Positions 1 through 8,108 of a stretch of DNA of 61,920 nt are shown piece by piece (positions within the stretch are counted from its first letter, which is position 1; each line of letters starts with the position of its first letter). Under the pieces are notes generated by a model. It saw nothing but the letters and a program-made list of their open reading frames with translations. It did not search any database and was not told the DNA's origin. The DNA is from CAZAMB01 sp964486335. GTDB lineage: Bacteria; Planctomycetota; Phycisphaerae; UBA1845. A program made the position numbers and the translations under genes. The stretch is taken from the NCBI GenBank assembly GCA_964486335.1, contig CAZAMB010000020.1, positions 1 to 61,920 of the forward strand, written 5' to 3'.

Positions 1-20
1 AGAGACGACACCAGATTCAC
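1..20 (-). CDS. Start of a CDS that runs off the left edge
   Basis: Only the first seven codons are inside the window (GTG start, reading M-N-L-V-S-S-L). The call rests on an excellent ribosome binding site on the minus strand, AAGGAGG at about 33-27, six bases ahead of the GTG. It lies 112 bases downstream of the glycosyltransferase gene on the same strand, so it is probably the next gene of that transcript. Function cannot be read from seven residues. Confidence 0.45.
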
Positions 21-132
21 GACGACCCTCCTTGCTCCACGCGTTGAGTCCGAACAACCAACGCATCGACAAGAAGGCTCGTTCTTATTCATCCGAGGCC
101 TTCATGACCCCAGAAAAGTGCGAAAGTCGAAG

Positions 133-1278
133 TTAGGTCGGAACGGTGGAAACCATCGATGGCGACGGTCGAGCGGACCGGCCGCGGTTCAGGTAACGCC
201 GAAAGATGCACAGAAGCTCGTTCATTCGGTGACTGTAGAGATGTTCGCGGAGTGTTCGCCGGTGGCCGGCTCGAGCGACGGCCGTCCGGTCGGCTTCGTG
301 ACCGAGGTAATGCCGAATTTTCTCCACGCACTCCCGATCGTTTCGATAGGTCACAACCTCACGATCAGGCTCAAACAAATCGTGCAGTCGCGGCCGCCAT
401 TCCGTGACGAGAAGCGTCCCCACGCCGGTGGCCTCGTACATCCGCATGTTGTTGCAATGGTCGGTGTTGACGACGCCGTCGACAGCGAGCCGGGCGTGAC
501 GATTGAGGGTGATGCGCGACTGATGAAGCGTGCGGTACATCTCCATACCCCACGCCTGCCCGCGAAAACGCCGGCGGATCGGCGAATCGGGCCGCGTCGT
601 TTCCAGCCCGTAGCAGAAGATGTCGATGTCGTCGATTTCCGCGAGCAGTGCTTCGAGCCATTCCGCGCGGTCGGGATGCGACGGCGCGAACCCGCCGACG
701 AACGTCACGTTGTGACAGGGCGCGGTGGCTGCCAGCCGGTCGAGAATCCGCCGATCGAAGCCAAGCCGCACGTAATCTGAATTCAACCCATTTCGGCGAA
801 AATGATCGACGAACGGCGGCCACGACGAGATCATCAGGTCGTATCCGCGATAGGTTCGACCCTCATGCAATGGCGAGGCGACCTCGCCGACCACGAGTCG
901 AACCTTCTTCTTTAGCGCGGCGAGAAAATCGTCGCCCAGCGGACTCCATTCGAAAACGTACACAACGTCGGGGCGAAACTCGTCCACCTGGGCAGCCACG
1001 ATCTGTCGCCGCCGGTCGTGGATGTTGTCGCTCAGACTCAGCCCGCGCGATTCAGCCCATGCCGCCTGCGCGGCATCAGCATTGCAAATGACCTCATTCG
1101 CGTCGCAGCCGCGTCGTTTGAGTTCATAAGAGTAAGCGTCGGAAGTGCTGAAGGCCGAGTCGAACAGGCGCCGGTGCTGCGTCTCAAATTCACAATCGGC
1201 CAGTCCCGGTTCAGTCGAGTAAATGTCCTTGAGAAACTCAGTGTAAAACGTCTGAATCATAAGGATTTTTGGCTGCAT
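133..1278 (-). CDS. CgeB-like glycosyltransferase (glycosyl transferase family 1 type)
   Basis: This 381-residue cytoplasmic protein resembles CgeB/DUF3880-type glycosyltransferases that decorate surface polysaccharides or spore coats. The N-terminal half has alternating hydrophobic strands typical of a GT-B fold (ILMIQTFY at the start; VVYVFEWSPLGDDF near residue 105). The C-terminal half contains an R-L-N-R-H-A segment followed by N-M-R-M-Y-E-A-T-G-VGTLLVTEW, matching the sugar-nucleotide-binding E-x7-E-type region in which CgeB proteins have N-x-R-x-F/Y-E. It starts 29 bases after the DegT-type aminotransferase stop and is probably co-transcribed with it, which suggests transfer of an amino sugar. 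No Shine-Dalgarno precedes the ATG. Donor and acceptor are unknown. Confidence 0.7.
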   Translation of the reverse strand: MQPKILMIQTFYTEFLKDIYSTEPGLADCEFETQHRRLFDSAFSTSDAYSYELKRRGCDANEVICNADAAQAAWAESRGLSLSDNIHDRRRQIVAAQVDEFRPDVVYVFEWSPLGDDFLAALKKKVRLVVGEVASPLHEGRTYRGYDLMISSWPPFVDHFRRNGLNSDYVRLGFDRRILDRLAATAPCHNVTFVGGFAPSHPDRAEWLEALLAEIDDIDIFCYGLETTRPDSPIRRRFRGQAWGMEMYRTLHQSRITLNRHARLAVDGVVNTDHCNNMRMYEATGVGTLLVTEWRPRLHDLFEPDREVVTYRNDRECVEKIRHYLGHEADRTAVARAGHRRTLREHLYSHRMNELLCIFRRYLNRGRSARPSPSMVSTVPT

Positions 1279-1307
1279 GGGGAATCCATTGTTTCAGGCG
1301 CTGAGCC

Positions 1308-2456
1308 TCATTTGCAGGCCAGCAACTGTTCGGCGACGTATTCCTGATCGGCCCGCGTCAGTTCGAATCCCGAAGGCAGATAAAAGCCGCAGTCACCCAA
1401 TCGATCACTCACAGGAAAGCTGCCGCGCAAGTCCGGCCAGCGACGACGCGTTCCCTGATACACCGGCTGGCGGTTCATGGGAATGAAGAACGAGCGGGTT
1501 TCGACACCGGCATCGGCGAGTCGGTTGCGCACATCCTGCTTGGACCGCCCGAATTCGTCGCGGAGCACGACGCCGTACATCCAGTACACCGGCTCGCAAT
1601 TCATGCCCCGCGCCGGAAGTTGCAATGCGCTTTCCTCGGCAAGGAGTTCGTTGTATACGCGGGCGACTTCGCGCTTGCTTGCGACGCGATCGGCCAGTTG
1701 TTCGCACTGCGCGCACCCGATAGCGGCCTGGATATTGGTCATTCGGTAGTTGAAGCCGACGTGCTCGTGAACGAAACGTTCCTCGCCAAACGCCTGATTC
1801 CGCAGCATGGCCGCCCGCTCGGCGATCGTTACGTCGTTCGTCACGACCATTCCACCCTCGCCCGTGGTGATGATCTTGTTGGCGTAGAAGCTGAAACACC
1901 CGACGTCGCCGATCGCGCCGACGGGCCGACCGCGCCATGTTGCGCCGTGGGCCTGCGCCGCGTCTTCGATCACATACAAATCGTGTTTGCGAGCGATCGC
2001 CGTCACGGCGTCCATGTCACACGGGTGGCCGTACATGTGGACAACCATGATCGCTTTGGTTCGCGGCGTGATCCGAGCCTCGATCAAATCGGGATCGATG
2101 CACCAGGTGTCGGGTCGAACATCCACCAGCACCGGCGTCGCCCCGGTCCAGCATACGGCGTTGGCTGAAACGATCAGCGTAAACGCAGGAATGATGACTT
2201 CGTCACCGGGACCGATGTCGAGGGCTTCGAGTGCGAGGTGTACGGCGGCTGTCCCGCTGCAACAGGCGACACCGTGGGTTGCTCCGCACAATCCCGCGAA
2301 GGTTTCCTCGAACCGAGGAATGTATTTACCGTTCGACGAAATCCAGTTGGTGTCGAGGCAATCATTGACAAGGCGGCGTTCGTCGCCGTCGAGCAGCGGC
2401 GTCGCGACGGGAATCTTTCTCGTCCGGCCCTGAATGGTCGAAGTCATGATTGGCAT
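1308..2456 (-). CDS. DegT/DnrJ/EryC1/StrS family PLP-dependent sugar aminotransferase
   Basis: The enzyme transfers an amino group to a nucleotide-linked keto-sugar, in the manner of perosamine or bacillosamine-type pathways. Family signatures visible are ISSNGKYIPRFEE near the N-terminus, the CCSGTAAVHLAL phosphate-binding segment, VIEDAAQAHGA (Asp that contacts the PLP pyridine) and FYANKIITTGEGG with the Schiff-base Lys about residue 194; GFNYRMTNIQAAIG follows. About 382 residues, a normal length. The reading frame is open further upstream to 2501, but family proteins start close to the first conserved strand, so ATG 2456 (or 2447) was preferred; neither has a clear ribosome binding site. 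With the following glycosyltransferase it forms a small surface-glycan unit. A NeuD-like acyltransferase at 9.1-9.8 kb could belong to the same pathway. Confidence 0.85.
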   Translation of the reverse strand: MPIMTSTIQGRTRKIPVATPLLDGDERRLVNDCLDTNWISSNGKYIPRFEETFAGLCGATHGVACCSGTAAVHLALEALDIGPGDEVIIPAFTLIVSANAVCWTGATPVLVDVRPDTWCIDPDLIEARITPRTKAIMVVHMYGHPCDMDAVTAIARKHDLYVIEDAAQAHGATWRGRPVGAIGDVGCFSFYANKIITTGEGGMVVTNDVTIAERAAMLRNQAFGEERFVHEHVGFNYRMTNIQAAIGCAQCEQLADRVASKREVARVYNELLAEESALQLPARGMNCEPVYWMYGVVLRDEFGRSKQDVRNRLADAGVETRSFFIPMNRQPVYQGTRRRWPDLRGSFPVSDRLGDCGFYLPSGFELTRADQEYVAEQLLACK

Positions 2457-2567
2457 CCGTATTGCCCCGGCGATTCGCGCAGAGCGCGGAATCCGCCACA
2501 CCGTTTATCGGCAACCGCTGGCCCGTTGCTGCAGGACGCAGGTCCCTCGGGCCGAAGGCGACGCAGG

Positions 2568-3671
2568 TCAAATGACGGTCTTGACGGCCCAACGAAAGAG
2601 CGCGGATCGGCTTCGAGGATTGGCGGCGATTTCGCCGGGGGAAGGTCGAATCGGCTTTTCCGCCGCTGCCGAATAGGTTCCATCCTGAAGGCCGTCGTGC
2701 ATCGCCGCCTCCACTCGGCGGTCCTCACCGGTATGAAAACTGATGATGCCGAGTCGCCCGCCGGGTCGCAGGCAGTACGGCGCGACGCGAAGGAACTGCT
2801 CCAAACCGGTGATTTCATCGTTAACGAGCATTCGCAAGGCTTGAAACGTTCGCGCGGCGGGATGGAGCCGACTGCGCTCGGCGGCCGGTCGTTCGCGCCA
2901 TTCGCGGCGCGTGAGGCCTTTCACTTCGAACACGAGGTCGACGAGTTGCAGCGTACTTGAAAGCGGTTGGACCGCCCGCCTTCGGACGATTCGTTCCGCA
3001 ATTCGGAAAGCGTCAGGTTCGTCGGCGAATTCTATCAAGCCGGCGATCAGTTCGTCGGCGGAAAGCTGGTTGAGCAGCTCCGCGGCGGTGCGCGGCAATC
3101 GATCGTCCATTCTCATGTCCAACGGACCGTCTTGTTTGTAGCTGAAGCCGCGGCGAGGATCGTCGATCTGCATGCTCGACACCCCGAGATCGGCCAGGAT
3201 CACATCGACCGCACTGATCGACTCCCGAGTGAGAACCTTGCCGAGGCCCGCGAAATGGCTGCGATGCAGACTGATCTTCGCGCCAACGAAATCGGATGTG
3301 TCGGAATCGGTGGACTCGGTCAAAGCGGCGAAACGAGCGGCGGTGCGTTCGAGTTGAACGGCATCCACGTCGAGTCCGATCAACCGACCGGAGGGGCCGA
3401 TGCGTGGAATGAACTCCCGCGCGTGTCCGCCGTAACCGATAGTGCAATCGGCGACGACGTCGCCGGGAACCGAGCGAAGAGCAGCGATCACTTCCTCGAC
3501 AAGAACGGGGACGTGTGCGCCGGCGGGCGTGCGCCCCTGGGTCCGGACATGGGCGTGCATCTCCGAGTCGGCTGTCTGGTCGAGTTCCTTGTAACGCTGC
3601 TCGAATCGGCGGGGATGCGTTCCGGAGTACCTCGTCCGGCGTCGTCGCGGCGCGGGTTCTCCTGTGTGCAT
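2568..3671 (-). CDS. rsmH: 16S rRNA (cytosine(1402)-N(4))-methyltransferase RsmH
   Basis: RsmH uses S-adenosylmethionine to methylate N4 of C1402 in the ribosomal decoding centre. Visible motifs are HVPVLVEEVI, the SAM-binding VVADCTIGYGGHARE, DVILADLGVSSMQIDDPRRGFS, DGPLDMRM and FQALRMLVNDE, all diagnostic. The usual FHSLEDRIVK motif reads FHTGEDRRVE here. A basic N-terminal extension (PAPRRRRTRYSGTHPRRFEQRYKEL) precedes the catalytic domain, as I recall for other planctomycete RsmH proteins. ATG 3671 was chosen because a GAGG lies eight bases upstream and it still includes that extension; ATG 3695 is the alternative, and the open frame to 3983 overlaps the divergent small gene and is unlikely. 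The protein is about 367 residues. The usual mraZ/ftsL/ftsI neighbours of the dcw cluster are absent. Confidence 0.93.
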   Translation of the reverse strand: MHTGEPAPRRRRTRYSGTHPRRFEQRYKELDQTADSEMHAHVRTQGRTPAGAHVPVLVEEVIAALRSVPGDVVADCTIGYGGHAREFIPRIGPSGRLIGLDVDAVQLERTAARFAALTESTDSDTSDFVGAKISLHRSHFAGLGKVLTRESISAVDVILADLGVSSMQIDDPRRGFSYKQDGPLDMRMDDRLPRTAAELLNQLSADELIAGLIEFADEPDAFRIAERIVRRRAVQPLSSTLQLVDLVFEVKGLTRREWRERPAAERSRLHPAARTFQALRMLVNDEITGLEQFLRVAPYCLRPGGRLGIISFHTGEDRRVEAAMHDGLQDGTYSAAAEKPIRPSPGEIAANPRSRSALFRWAVKTVI

Positions 3672-3769
3672 CTCATTGTCCTCGGGAGGCGTCATGGCCG
3701 GCTGTTGGTACACGATTCCGAAGCAATCTTCCAGTGAGTCGTCTGACTGTCCGCGGGCCAGCGGCGCGG

Positions 3770-3775
3770 TATACT
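3770..3775 (+). promoter_or_regulatory. Possible -10 box (TATACT) ahead of the 89-residue protein gene
   Basis: TATACT stands about 38 bases before the ATG at 3814, in the rsmH/small-gene divergent spacer. No good -35 box lies at 16-18 bases, so this is a weak assignment. The same hexamer appears in the better promoters before folE and the FmdB-like gene. Confidence 0.3.
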
Positions 3776-3813
3776 CATTCCAATGAACTGCGATTCCGAA
3801 GGAGTGGCGAAGC

Positions 3814-4083
3814 ATGACAGAGCCTGAACCGTCAAGTCCTCCCGATGGACCCACGCCGGAGGAGCTGCGCAATGCGTTGAAAGCGTTCAAGAAACGGCTC
3901 AAGCTGTCGCGCCTCGACGACGAATCAAGTCTTGGCCGAGGTCCGCTGTCGAGCGGCAAATCGTCGGGCATCGTGGCGATCACACCGCCCCACCAGTATC
4001 CACGGGCCGTTTGGGATCAGCTCGTTGTCCTCGGACGTTTGAAATATGCGGGCCAGGGAATGTACCAACTGGCGACGCCCTGA
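3814..4083 (+). CDS. Small conserved-looking protein of unknown function (89 aa)
   Basis: A soluble 89-residue protein with a Pro/Glu-rich N-terminus (TEPEPSSPPDGPTPEE), a basic helix (LRNALKAFKKRLKLSRLDDES) and a C-terminal block P-P-H-Q-Y-P-R-A-V-W-D-Q-L-V-V-L-G-R-L-K-Y-A-G-Q-G that looks like a short helix-turn unit. I do not recognise a named family. A GGAG lies ten bases before the ATG. It heads a plus-strand group with the CPXCG protein (46 bases after its stop) and the metallopeptidase-like gene. Codon use looks like the surrounding housekeeping genes, which favours a real gene. The function is unknown. Confidence 0.65.
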   Translation: MTEPEPSSPPDGPTPEELRNALKAFKKRLKLSRLDDESSLGRGPLSSGKSSGIVAITPPHQYPRAVWDQLVVLGRLKYAGQGMYQLATP

Positions 4084-4129
4084 GCCACCGAAAAGAAGAA
4101 TCCGACTGAACGTTTGCGGTTGGTTTCCC

Positions 4130-4312
4130 ATGAATCATGAGGGGAGTTACATCTGCGGGTCTTGCGGAGAGGAGATCGTTACGCCGATCGACGCTTCGGC
4201 CGGGACGACGCAGGAGTATGTTGAGGACTGCCCGATCTGCTGCCACCCCAACGTGATTCATGTTCAGATCGAAACGCTCGGTGAAGGCCGGGTATGGGCC
4301 GAACTGGAGTGA
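4130..4312 (+). CDS. CPXCG motif-containing small cysteine-rich protein
   Basis: A 60-residue soluble protein with two Cys pairs, Y-I-C-G-S-C-G-E near residue 8 and D-C-P-I-C-C-H-P near residue 32, forming a probable zinc ribbon. This matches the CPXCG family of small Cys-rich proteins known from planctomycetes and gammaproteobacteria; the role is unknown. ATG 4130 was chosen because the ribbon begins seven residues later; the open frame extends upstream to 4046, overlapping the end of the previous gene with residues that do not look conserved. The next gene starts 26 bases after the stop. Confidence 0.75.
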   Translation: MNHEGSYICGSCGEEIVTPIDASAGTTQEYVEDCPICCHPNVIHVQIETLGEGRVWAELE

Positions 4313-4338
4313 CCGGCGGATTGGGATGGAAAGGACGA

Positions 4339-4761
4339 ATGCTAGCGATGGAATTCGCCGATCATGGTCCGAGGTTGGAAGCCCTGCTTGCGCCTTTCGT
4401 GGGTTCGGCTTCACTGGAGAAGCGCGCACTTGCCGTGCTCCGCGCCCTGCCGATCGCGGTGCGACAGGACTTTCTTGACGACGCTCAGTTTCGCATGGCC
4501 CTGGATGATTATGTTCCCAATGAAGGTCGAACGGTGTGGCTGGCCTGCCCGACGCCCGGCGGAAACGGCAGTCGCTGCGTCGTGTTGAAGCCGCGATTGG
4601 CCGACTGCCCTGAGGCGTTCGCCCATTATGTCATCGCTCACGAGCTCGCGCATGCGCATTTGCGGAATGGCCGCTGGGGGGACATCGCCGATCCTGAAGC
4701 GGCTGCCGATGCGCTCGCGGCGAGTTGGGGATTCATCAAGCCGCCGACCCCCCTTTGGTAG
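4339..4761 (+). CDS. Zincin-like protein with HELAH motif
   Basis: The protein of about 140 residues carries A-H-Y-V-I-A-H-E-L-A-H-A-H-L-R-N-G in its C-terminal third, the HExxH zinc-binding motif of zincin metallopeptidases, followed by E-A-A-A-D-A-L-A-A-S-W-G-F, where E-A-x2-D-A could supply the third ligand. This resembles small planctomycete or ImmA/IrrE-like zincins, but the family is not certain. AAGGA sits immediately upstream of the ATG used; ATG 4348 is an alternative. It follows the CPXCG gene closely and is probably co-transcribed. No signal peptide is seen, so it would act in the cytoplasm. Confidence 0.65.
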   Translation: MLAMEFADHGPRLEALLAPFVGSASLEKRALAVLRALPIAVRQDFLDDAQFRMALDDYVPNEGRTVWLACPTPGGNGSRCVVLKPRLADCPEAFAHYVIAHELAHAHLRNGRWGDIADPEAAADALAASWGFIKPPTPLW

Positions 4762-4817
4762 ACGAATAATGAACTGACAAGCGCGTAACGCCCTGGCGGG
4801 TACGCATCAGCAAGCAC

Positions 4818-4832
4818 AATCAACGGTTGATT
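4818..4832. promoter_or_regulatory. Perfect 15-bp palindrome upstream of the ABC-F gene
   Basis: AATCAAC-G-GTTGATT is a perfect dyad with one central base, ending 17 bases before the ATG of the ABC-F gene. It is more AT-rich than its surroundings and has no following T-run, so it looks like an operator and not a terminator. No regulator is known. Confidence 0.35.
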
Positions 4833-4849
4833 CGTCCGACGAGCATAGC

Positions 4850-6655
4850 ATGGCCACCCTTCTCAATTGCAATGCGGTCTCGAAGCACTTCGGAACTCGT
4901 GAGCTTTTTCACGGTCTTTCGATCAGCTTCGCGGATGATGAACATGTCGGGTTTCTGGGTCCCAACGGGGCGGGCAAGACCACGTTTCTGAAAATTCTCG
5001 CCGGAATCATTCAGGCGGACGGCGGCGAAGTCAGCCGACGTCGATCGGCACGCATCGGTTATCTGCCCCAGGAAGATCGGTTTGCTGTAGACGCCAACGT
5101 CGAATCCGTGTTGGAAGAAGCCCTGGCCGATCGCTTGTTGGAACCACATGAGCGTGAGACTCAGATCAGGATCGTGCTCAGTAAGTTTGGTTTCGATGAT
5201 CCCGCGCGTCCCGTGGCTTCGTTGTCCGGCGGATGGCGCAAGAGGCTGGCCCTGGCGCGAGAAGTGATTCGGCAGCCGGACCTGCTGCTCATGGACGAGC
5301 CGACGAATCACCTGGACCTTGAGGGCATTCAATGGGTTGAGGAGATGTTGGCGGGCGCTTCGTTCGCGTTTCTGGTCGTCAGCCATGATCGGTATTTTCT
5401 GGAGCGCGTGACCAACCGCGTGGTGGAATTGAATCCGATGTTTTCGGGAGGATATTTCAGCGTCAGCGGCAGTTACAGCACGTTTCTGGAAAAGCGTTCC
5501 GATTTTCTCGAAGCCCAGCAGGCACAACAGGTGACGCTGTCAAACATCGTCCGGAGAGAAGCCGCGTTCCTCAAATCCAACTCCAAGGCCCAGCGAACCA
5601 AATCGAAGTCACGAATCGAAGAGGCCTATCGTCTCCGCGACGAGCTTCGTGAGTTGAAGCACCGAAACGCGCAGGCGACCGCCGCTGGCATCGATTTCGG
5701 CGGCACGGGCCGCTCGTCGAAGAAGCTGTTGGAGGCCAAGGGGATTGCCAAGACCATCGGCGGCAGACTGCTGTTCAAGGACCTCTCGCTGATGTTGTCG
5801 CCGGGGACGCGACTGGGACTTCTGGGCGGCAATGGAAGCGGAAAGACCACGCTGATCCGTGTTCTCTCCGGCGTCGTGCCGCCGGATGAAGGCTGCGTGA
5901 TTCCCGCGGAACAACTTCAGATCGTCGTGTTCGACCAGATGCGCGAAGCGCTTCCTCAGGACGTGCCCCTGCGACGGGCTTTGGCCGGCCGCGACGATGC
6001 CGTCTATTTTCGCGGGCAGAACATTCACATCAGTTCATGGGCCAAGAGGTTTCTTTTTCGGGTGGATCAACTGGACATGCCGGTCGGCGAGTTGTCGGGC
6101 GGCGAACAGGCGCGAGTTCTCATTGCTCGACTCATGCTGCGACCGGCCGACCTGCTCATTCTCGACGAGCCGACCAACGATCTGGACATCGCCTCGCTGG
6201 ATGTTCTCGAGGAAAGCCTGATTGAATTCCCGGGCGCGGTGGTGCTGGTGACGCACGATCGCTACATGCTCGATCGAGTGTGCACGGAGATTCTGGGGCT
6301 GGAAGGCAACGGACAATTCGGGCGATATGGCGATTGCGCTCAGTGGCAGGCGGCTCGGAACGATCGTGTTCGGGGACAAACAGACGGCGTCCGTCCGAAC
6401 AAGCCCAAAAAATCGGGGAACCGAAGTGCATCGGACGGTCTGACCGCCAGTGAACGACGAGAACTTCAGGATATGGAATCAGCGATCGGGGAGGCCGATG
6501 ATCGCGTGGAACAGTGCAGGCAGGCTGTTGAGGATCCCCAGGTCGCCGGCGATCACGTCGAAGTGCAAAGACGCTGGAAGGAACTGGAAGAGGCAAGGCT
6601 TCAGGTCGAAGCGCTTTATGTTCGTTGGGCCGTACTGGACGCGAAATCCAAGTAA
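4850..6655 (+). CDS. uup: ABC-F family ATPase, Uup type
   Basis: A cytoplasmic 601-residue protein with two ATP-binding cassettes and no membrane segments, the ABC-F layout of ribosome-associated translation factors. Cassette 1: Walker A GPNGAGKTT at 37-45, signature LSGGWRKR near 125, DEPTNHLD near 149. The linker from about 215 to 285 is charged and helical. Cassette 2: GGNGSGKTT near 326, LSGGEQAR near 414, DEPTNDLD near 440. The C-terminal 90 residues (about 510-601) are rich in Glu, Arg and Leu and look like the coiled-coil DNA/ribosome-binding tail of Uup, which separates it from EttA. A palindrome lies just upstream. No antibiotic-resistance role is implied by context. Confidence 0.85.
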   Translation: MATLLNCNAVSKHFGTRELFHGLSISFADDEHVGFLGPNGAGKTTFLKILAGIIQADGGEVSRRRSARIGYLPQEDRFAVDANVESVLEEALADRLLEPHERETQIRIVLSKFGFDDPARPVASLSGGWRKRLALAREVIRQPDLLLMDEPTNHLDLEGIQWVEEMLAGASFAFLVVSHDRYFLERVTNRVVELNPMFSGGYFSVSGSYSTFLEKRSDFLEAQQAQQVTLSNIVRREAAFLKSNSKAQRTKSKSRIEEAYRLRDELRELKHRNAQATAAGIDFGGTGRSSKKLLEAKGIAKTIGGRLLFKDLSLMLSPGTRLGLLGGNGSGKTTLIRVLSGVVPPDEGCVIPAEQLQIVVFDQMREALPQDVPLRRALAGRDDAVYFRGQNIHISSWAKRFLFRVDQLDMPVGELSGGEQARVLIARLMLRPADLLILDEPTNDLDIASLDVLEESLIEFPGAVVLVTHDRYMLDRVCTEILGLEGNGQFGRYGDCAQWQAARNDRVRGQTDGVRPNKPKKSGNRSASDGLTASERRELQDMESAIGEADDRVEQCRQAVEDPQVAGDHVEVQRRWKELEEARLQVEALYVRWAVLDAKSK

Positions 6656-6893
6656 AGGATGCCCTCGTTGAACGGTCCCCAGTCGTCCGCTGCCGCCGAA
6701 CGAGCAAAGCCGCTGCAAGGTCGTTGTAGCTTGTGCACAGTCGTCGCGAGCCGCGGACTTCCATGTGGTTTGGATATCCGCCGCCTACGCTGGTACCAAA
6801 GCCGCTTCAGCACCGGCGTTAAATGTATGCGAATCGCAGGTTTTTGCGAGAACACAACCGTGTGCTTCGTGGATCGGTCAATCCGCGCCGAGG

Positions 6894-7415
6894 CTATTTC
6901 TTCTTGGCCAACTTGCGTGAAGCGGTTTTCGTGCTCTTGCCCGAGCTCGATTTCGATGCGGATTTCGCGGCGGGTTTCCGGGCGGCGGGACGACGGGCCG
7001 CGGATCCGCGCTTGCTCGGCGCCGATTTCGCGGTTTTTCGGGACTCGGCGCGAGGCGAGGACTTGGTTTCCTCGCGCGGCTTTGCGGCCTTCTTGACCTC
7101 TTTGGGCGGTTGCGGCTGCACCACTTTGGCGGTGGCTTCCATGATTTCGAGGTTGGTGTAGTACCCGTCCCTGGTCAGGCGCTCCAGTTGCGCGTCAGCG
7201 TCTTCGCGCTCCACGGACTTGAACAGCGTGAGTGCCAGCCCATTGGCATGTCCGACGATTTTCCAGAGGAAAATGATCGGTTCCTTGACGCCGAGCGATT
7301 TTCGCGCGACGGGTGCGACCTCGGGCACCGCAACCTCGGGCGCTTCTTCGACGTCGTCAATCGCGGCTGCGGGATCCACCGGCTCGTCGATTTCCTTGCT
7401 TTTGGCCTTGGTCAC
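6894..7415 (-). CDS. Protein with histone H1-like Lys/Ala/Ser-rich tail
   Basis: A GTG start (AGGA ten bases upstream) gives 173 residues. Residues 1-40 are acidic and Ala/Val/Pro-rich. Residues 41-97 form a compact-looking domain (SLGVKEPIIFLWKIVGHANGL followed by a helix with E-R-L-T-R-D-G-Y-Y-T-N-L-E-I-M-E-A-T). Residues 98-173 are almost entirely Lys, Ala, Ser, Arg, Pro and Thr, with repeated KxAAKP/RKPAAK-like units, as in eukaryotic histone H1 and bacterial H1-like proteins. Such tails bind DNA or RNA through charge. The central domain is not one I recognise. It stands alone, convergent with the ABC-F gene. A nucleoid role is inference. Confidence 0.7.
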   Translation of the reverse strand: MTKAKSKEIDEPVDPAAAIDDVEEAPEVAVPEVAPVARKSLGVKEPIIFLWKIVGHANGLALTLFKSVEREDADAQLERLTRDGYYTNLEIMEATAKVVQPQPPKEVKKAAKPREETKSSPRAESRKTAKSAPSKRGSAARRPAARKPAAKSASKSSSGKSTKTASRKLAKKK

Positions 7416-7528
7416 GGCTGTTTTCCTGCGTCCTAAAGGATGAACGAAGCACTGGTCATGGCGTCACGGGTACGGAAACGATCCGACTCGTCCGACCGAA
7501 CCGCCAGGTTCCGAATGGGCGGCACCGA

Positions 7529-7556
7529 TGGACCCGCGTCGGCGACACACTATAAT
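7529..7556 (+). promoter_or_regulatory. Probable promoter of tRNA-Arg(UCG)
   Basis: TATAAT at 7551-7556 is a perfect -10 hexamer; TGGACC at 7529-7534 is a four-of-six match to TTGACA with a 16-base spacer. The mature tRNA starts 48 bases downstream. Confidence 0.5.
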
Positions 7557-7604
7557 CGAGGTTCGGCCACGGCGTCGAGTAGGTTCGATCGACGAAGTGA
7601 GTTT

Positions 7605-7678
7605 GCGCCCGTAGCTCAATTGGACAGAGTACCTGGCTTCGAACCAGGGGGTTGCAGGTTCGAGTCCTGCCGGGCGTA
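7605..7678 (+). tRNA. tRNA-Arg (anticodon UCG)
   Basis: Full cloverleaf: acceptor GCGCCCG pairs with CGGGCGT (one G-U at the end), D arm GCTC/GAGT, anticodon stem CCTGG/CCAGG with loop CTTCGAA giving anticodon TCG, and T arm GCAGG-TTCGAGT-CCTGC. The discriminator is A and CCA is not encoded. It reads CGA codons. Confidence 0.95.
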
Positions 7679-7895
7679 GTACGGTGATATTCACAACCTC
7701 GTGCCCCGCGTGTCGGCGTGCCGTGGCCGAGGCTTGTCGGTGGCATCGGGCGCGGTAGACTTTGGTCGTCGCCGCGGAACACATGGCGCATGGTCTGATG
7801 TGGATGGTTGAGGTCGCTCGATGCCGGGCACAGCGCGAACGGCTTCGTCGAATTCGGTGCTTTTAAGTACGCAACCTGTTTTTCTATAAGAAGTT

Positions 7896-7968
<73 letters not shown>

Positions 7969-8108
7969 TACCGCGAGATCAGGATTTTTTTCACGGCGTG
8001 CCGTCTCCGCGGCGAACCCAATAGAAAAAAACCGTCCTCCTCAGTGTCGTCCCCTGGGCACGAAACTTCCTATTTGCGAGCAAAGGCAAACGGCGAGAAG
8101 GTGAAACA

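Noticed and set aside
7969..8108. Purine riboswitch ahead of purC
   Set aside because: The 140-base leader shows no conserved three-way-junction core or terminator/antiterminator pairing.
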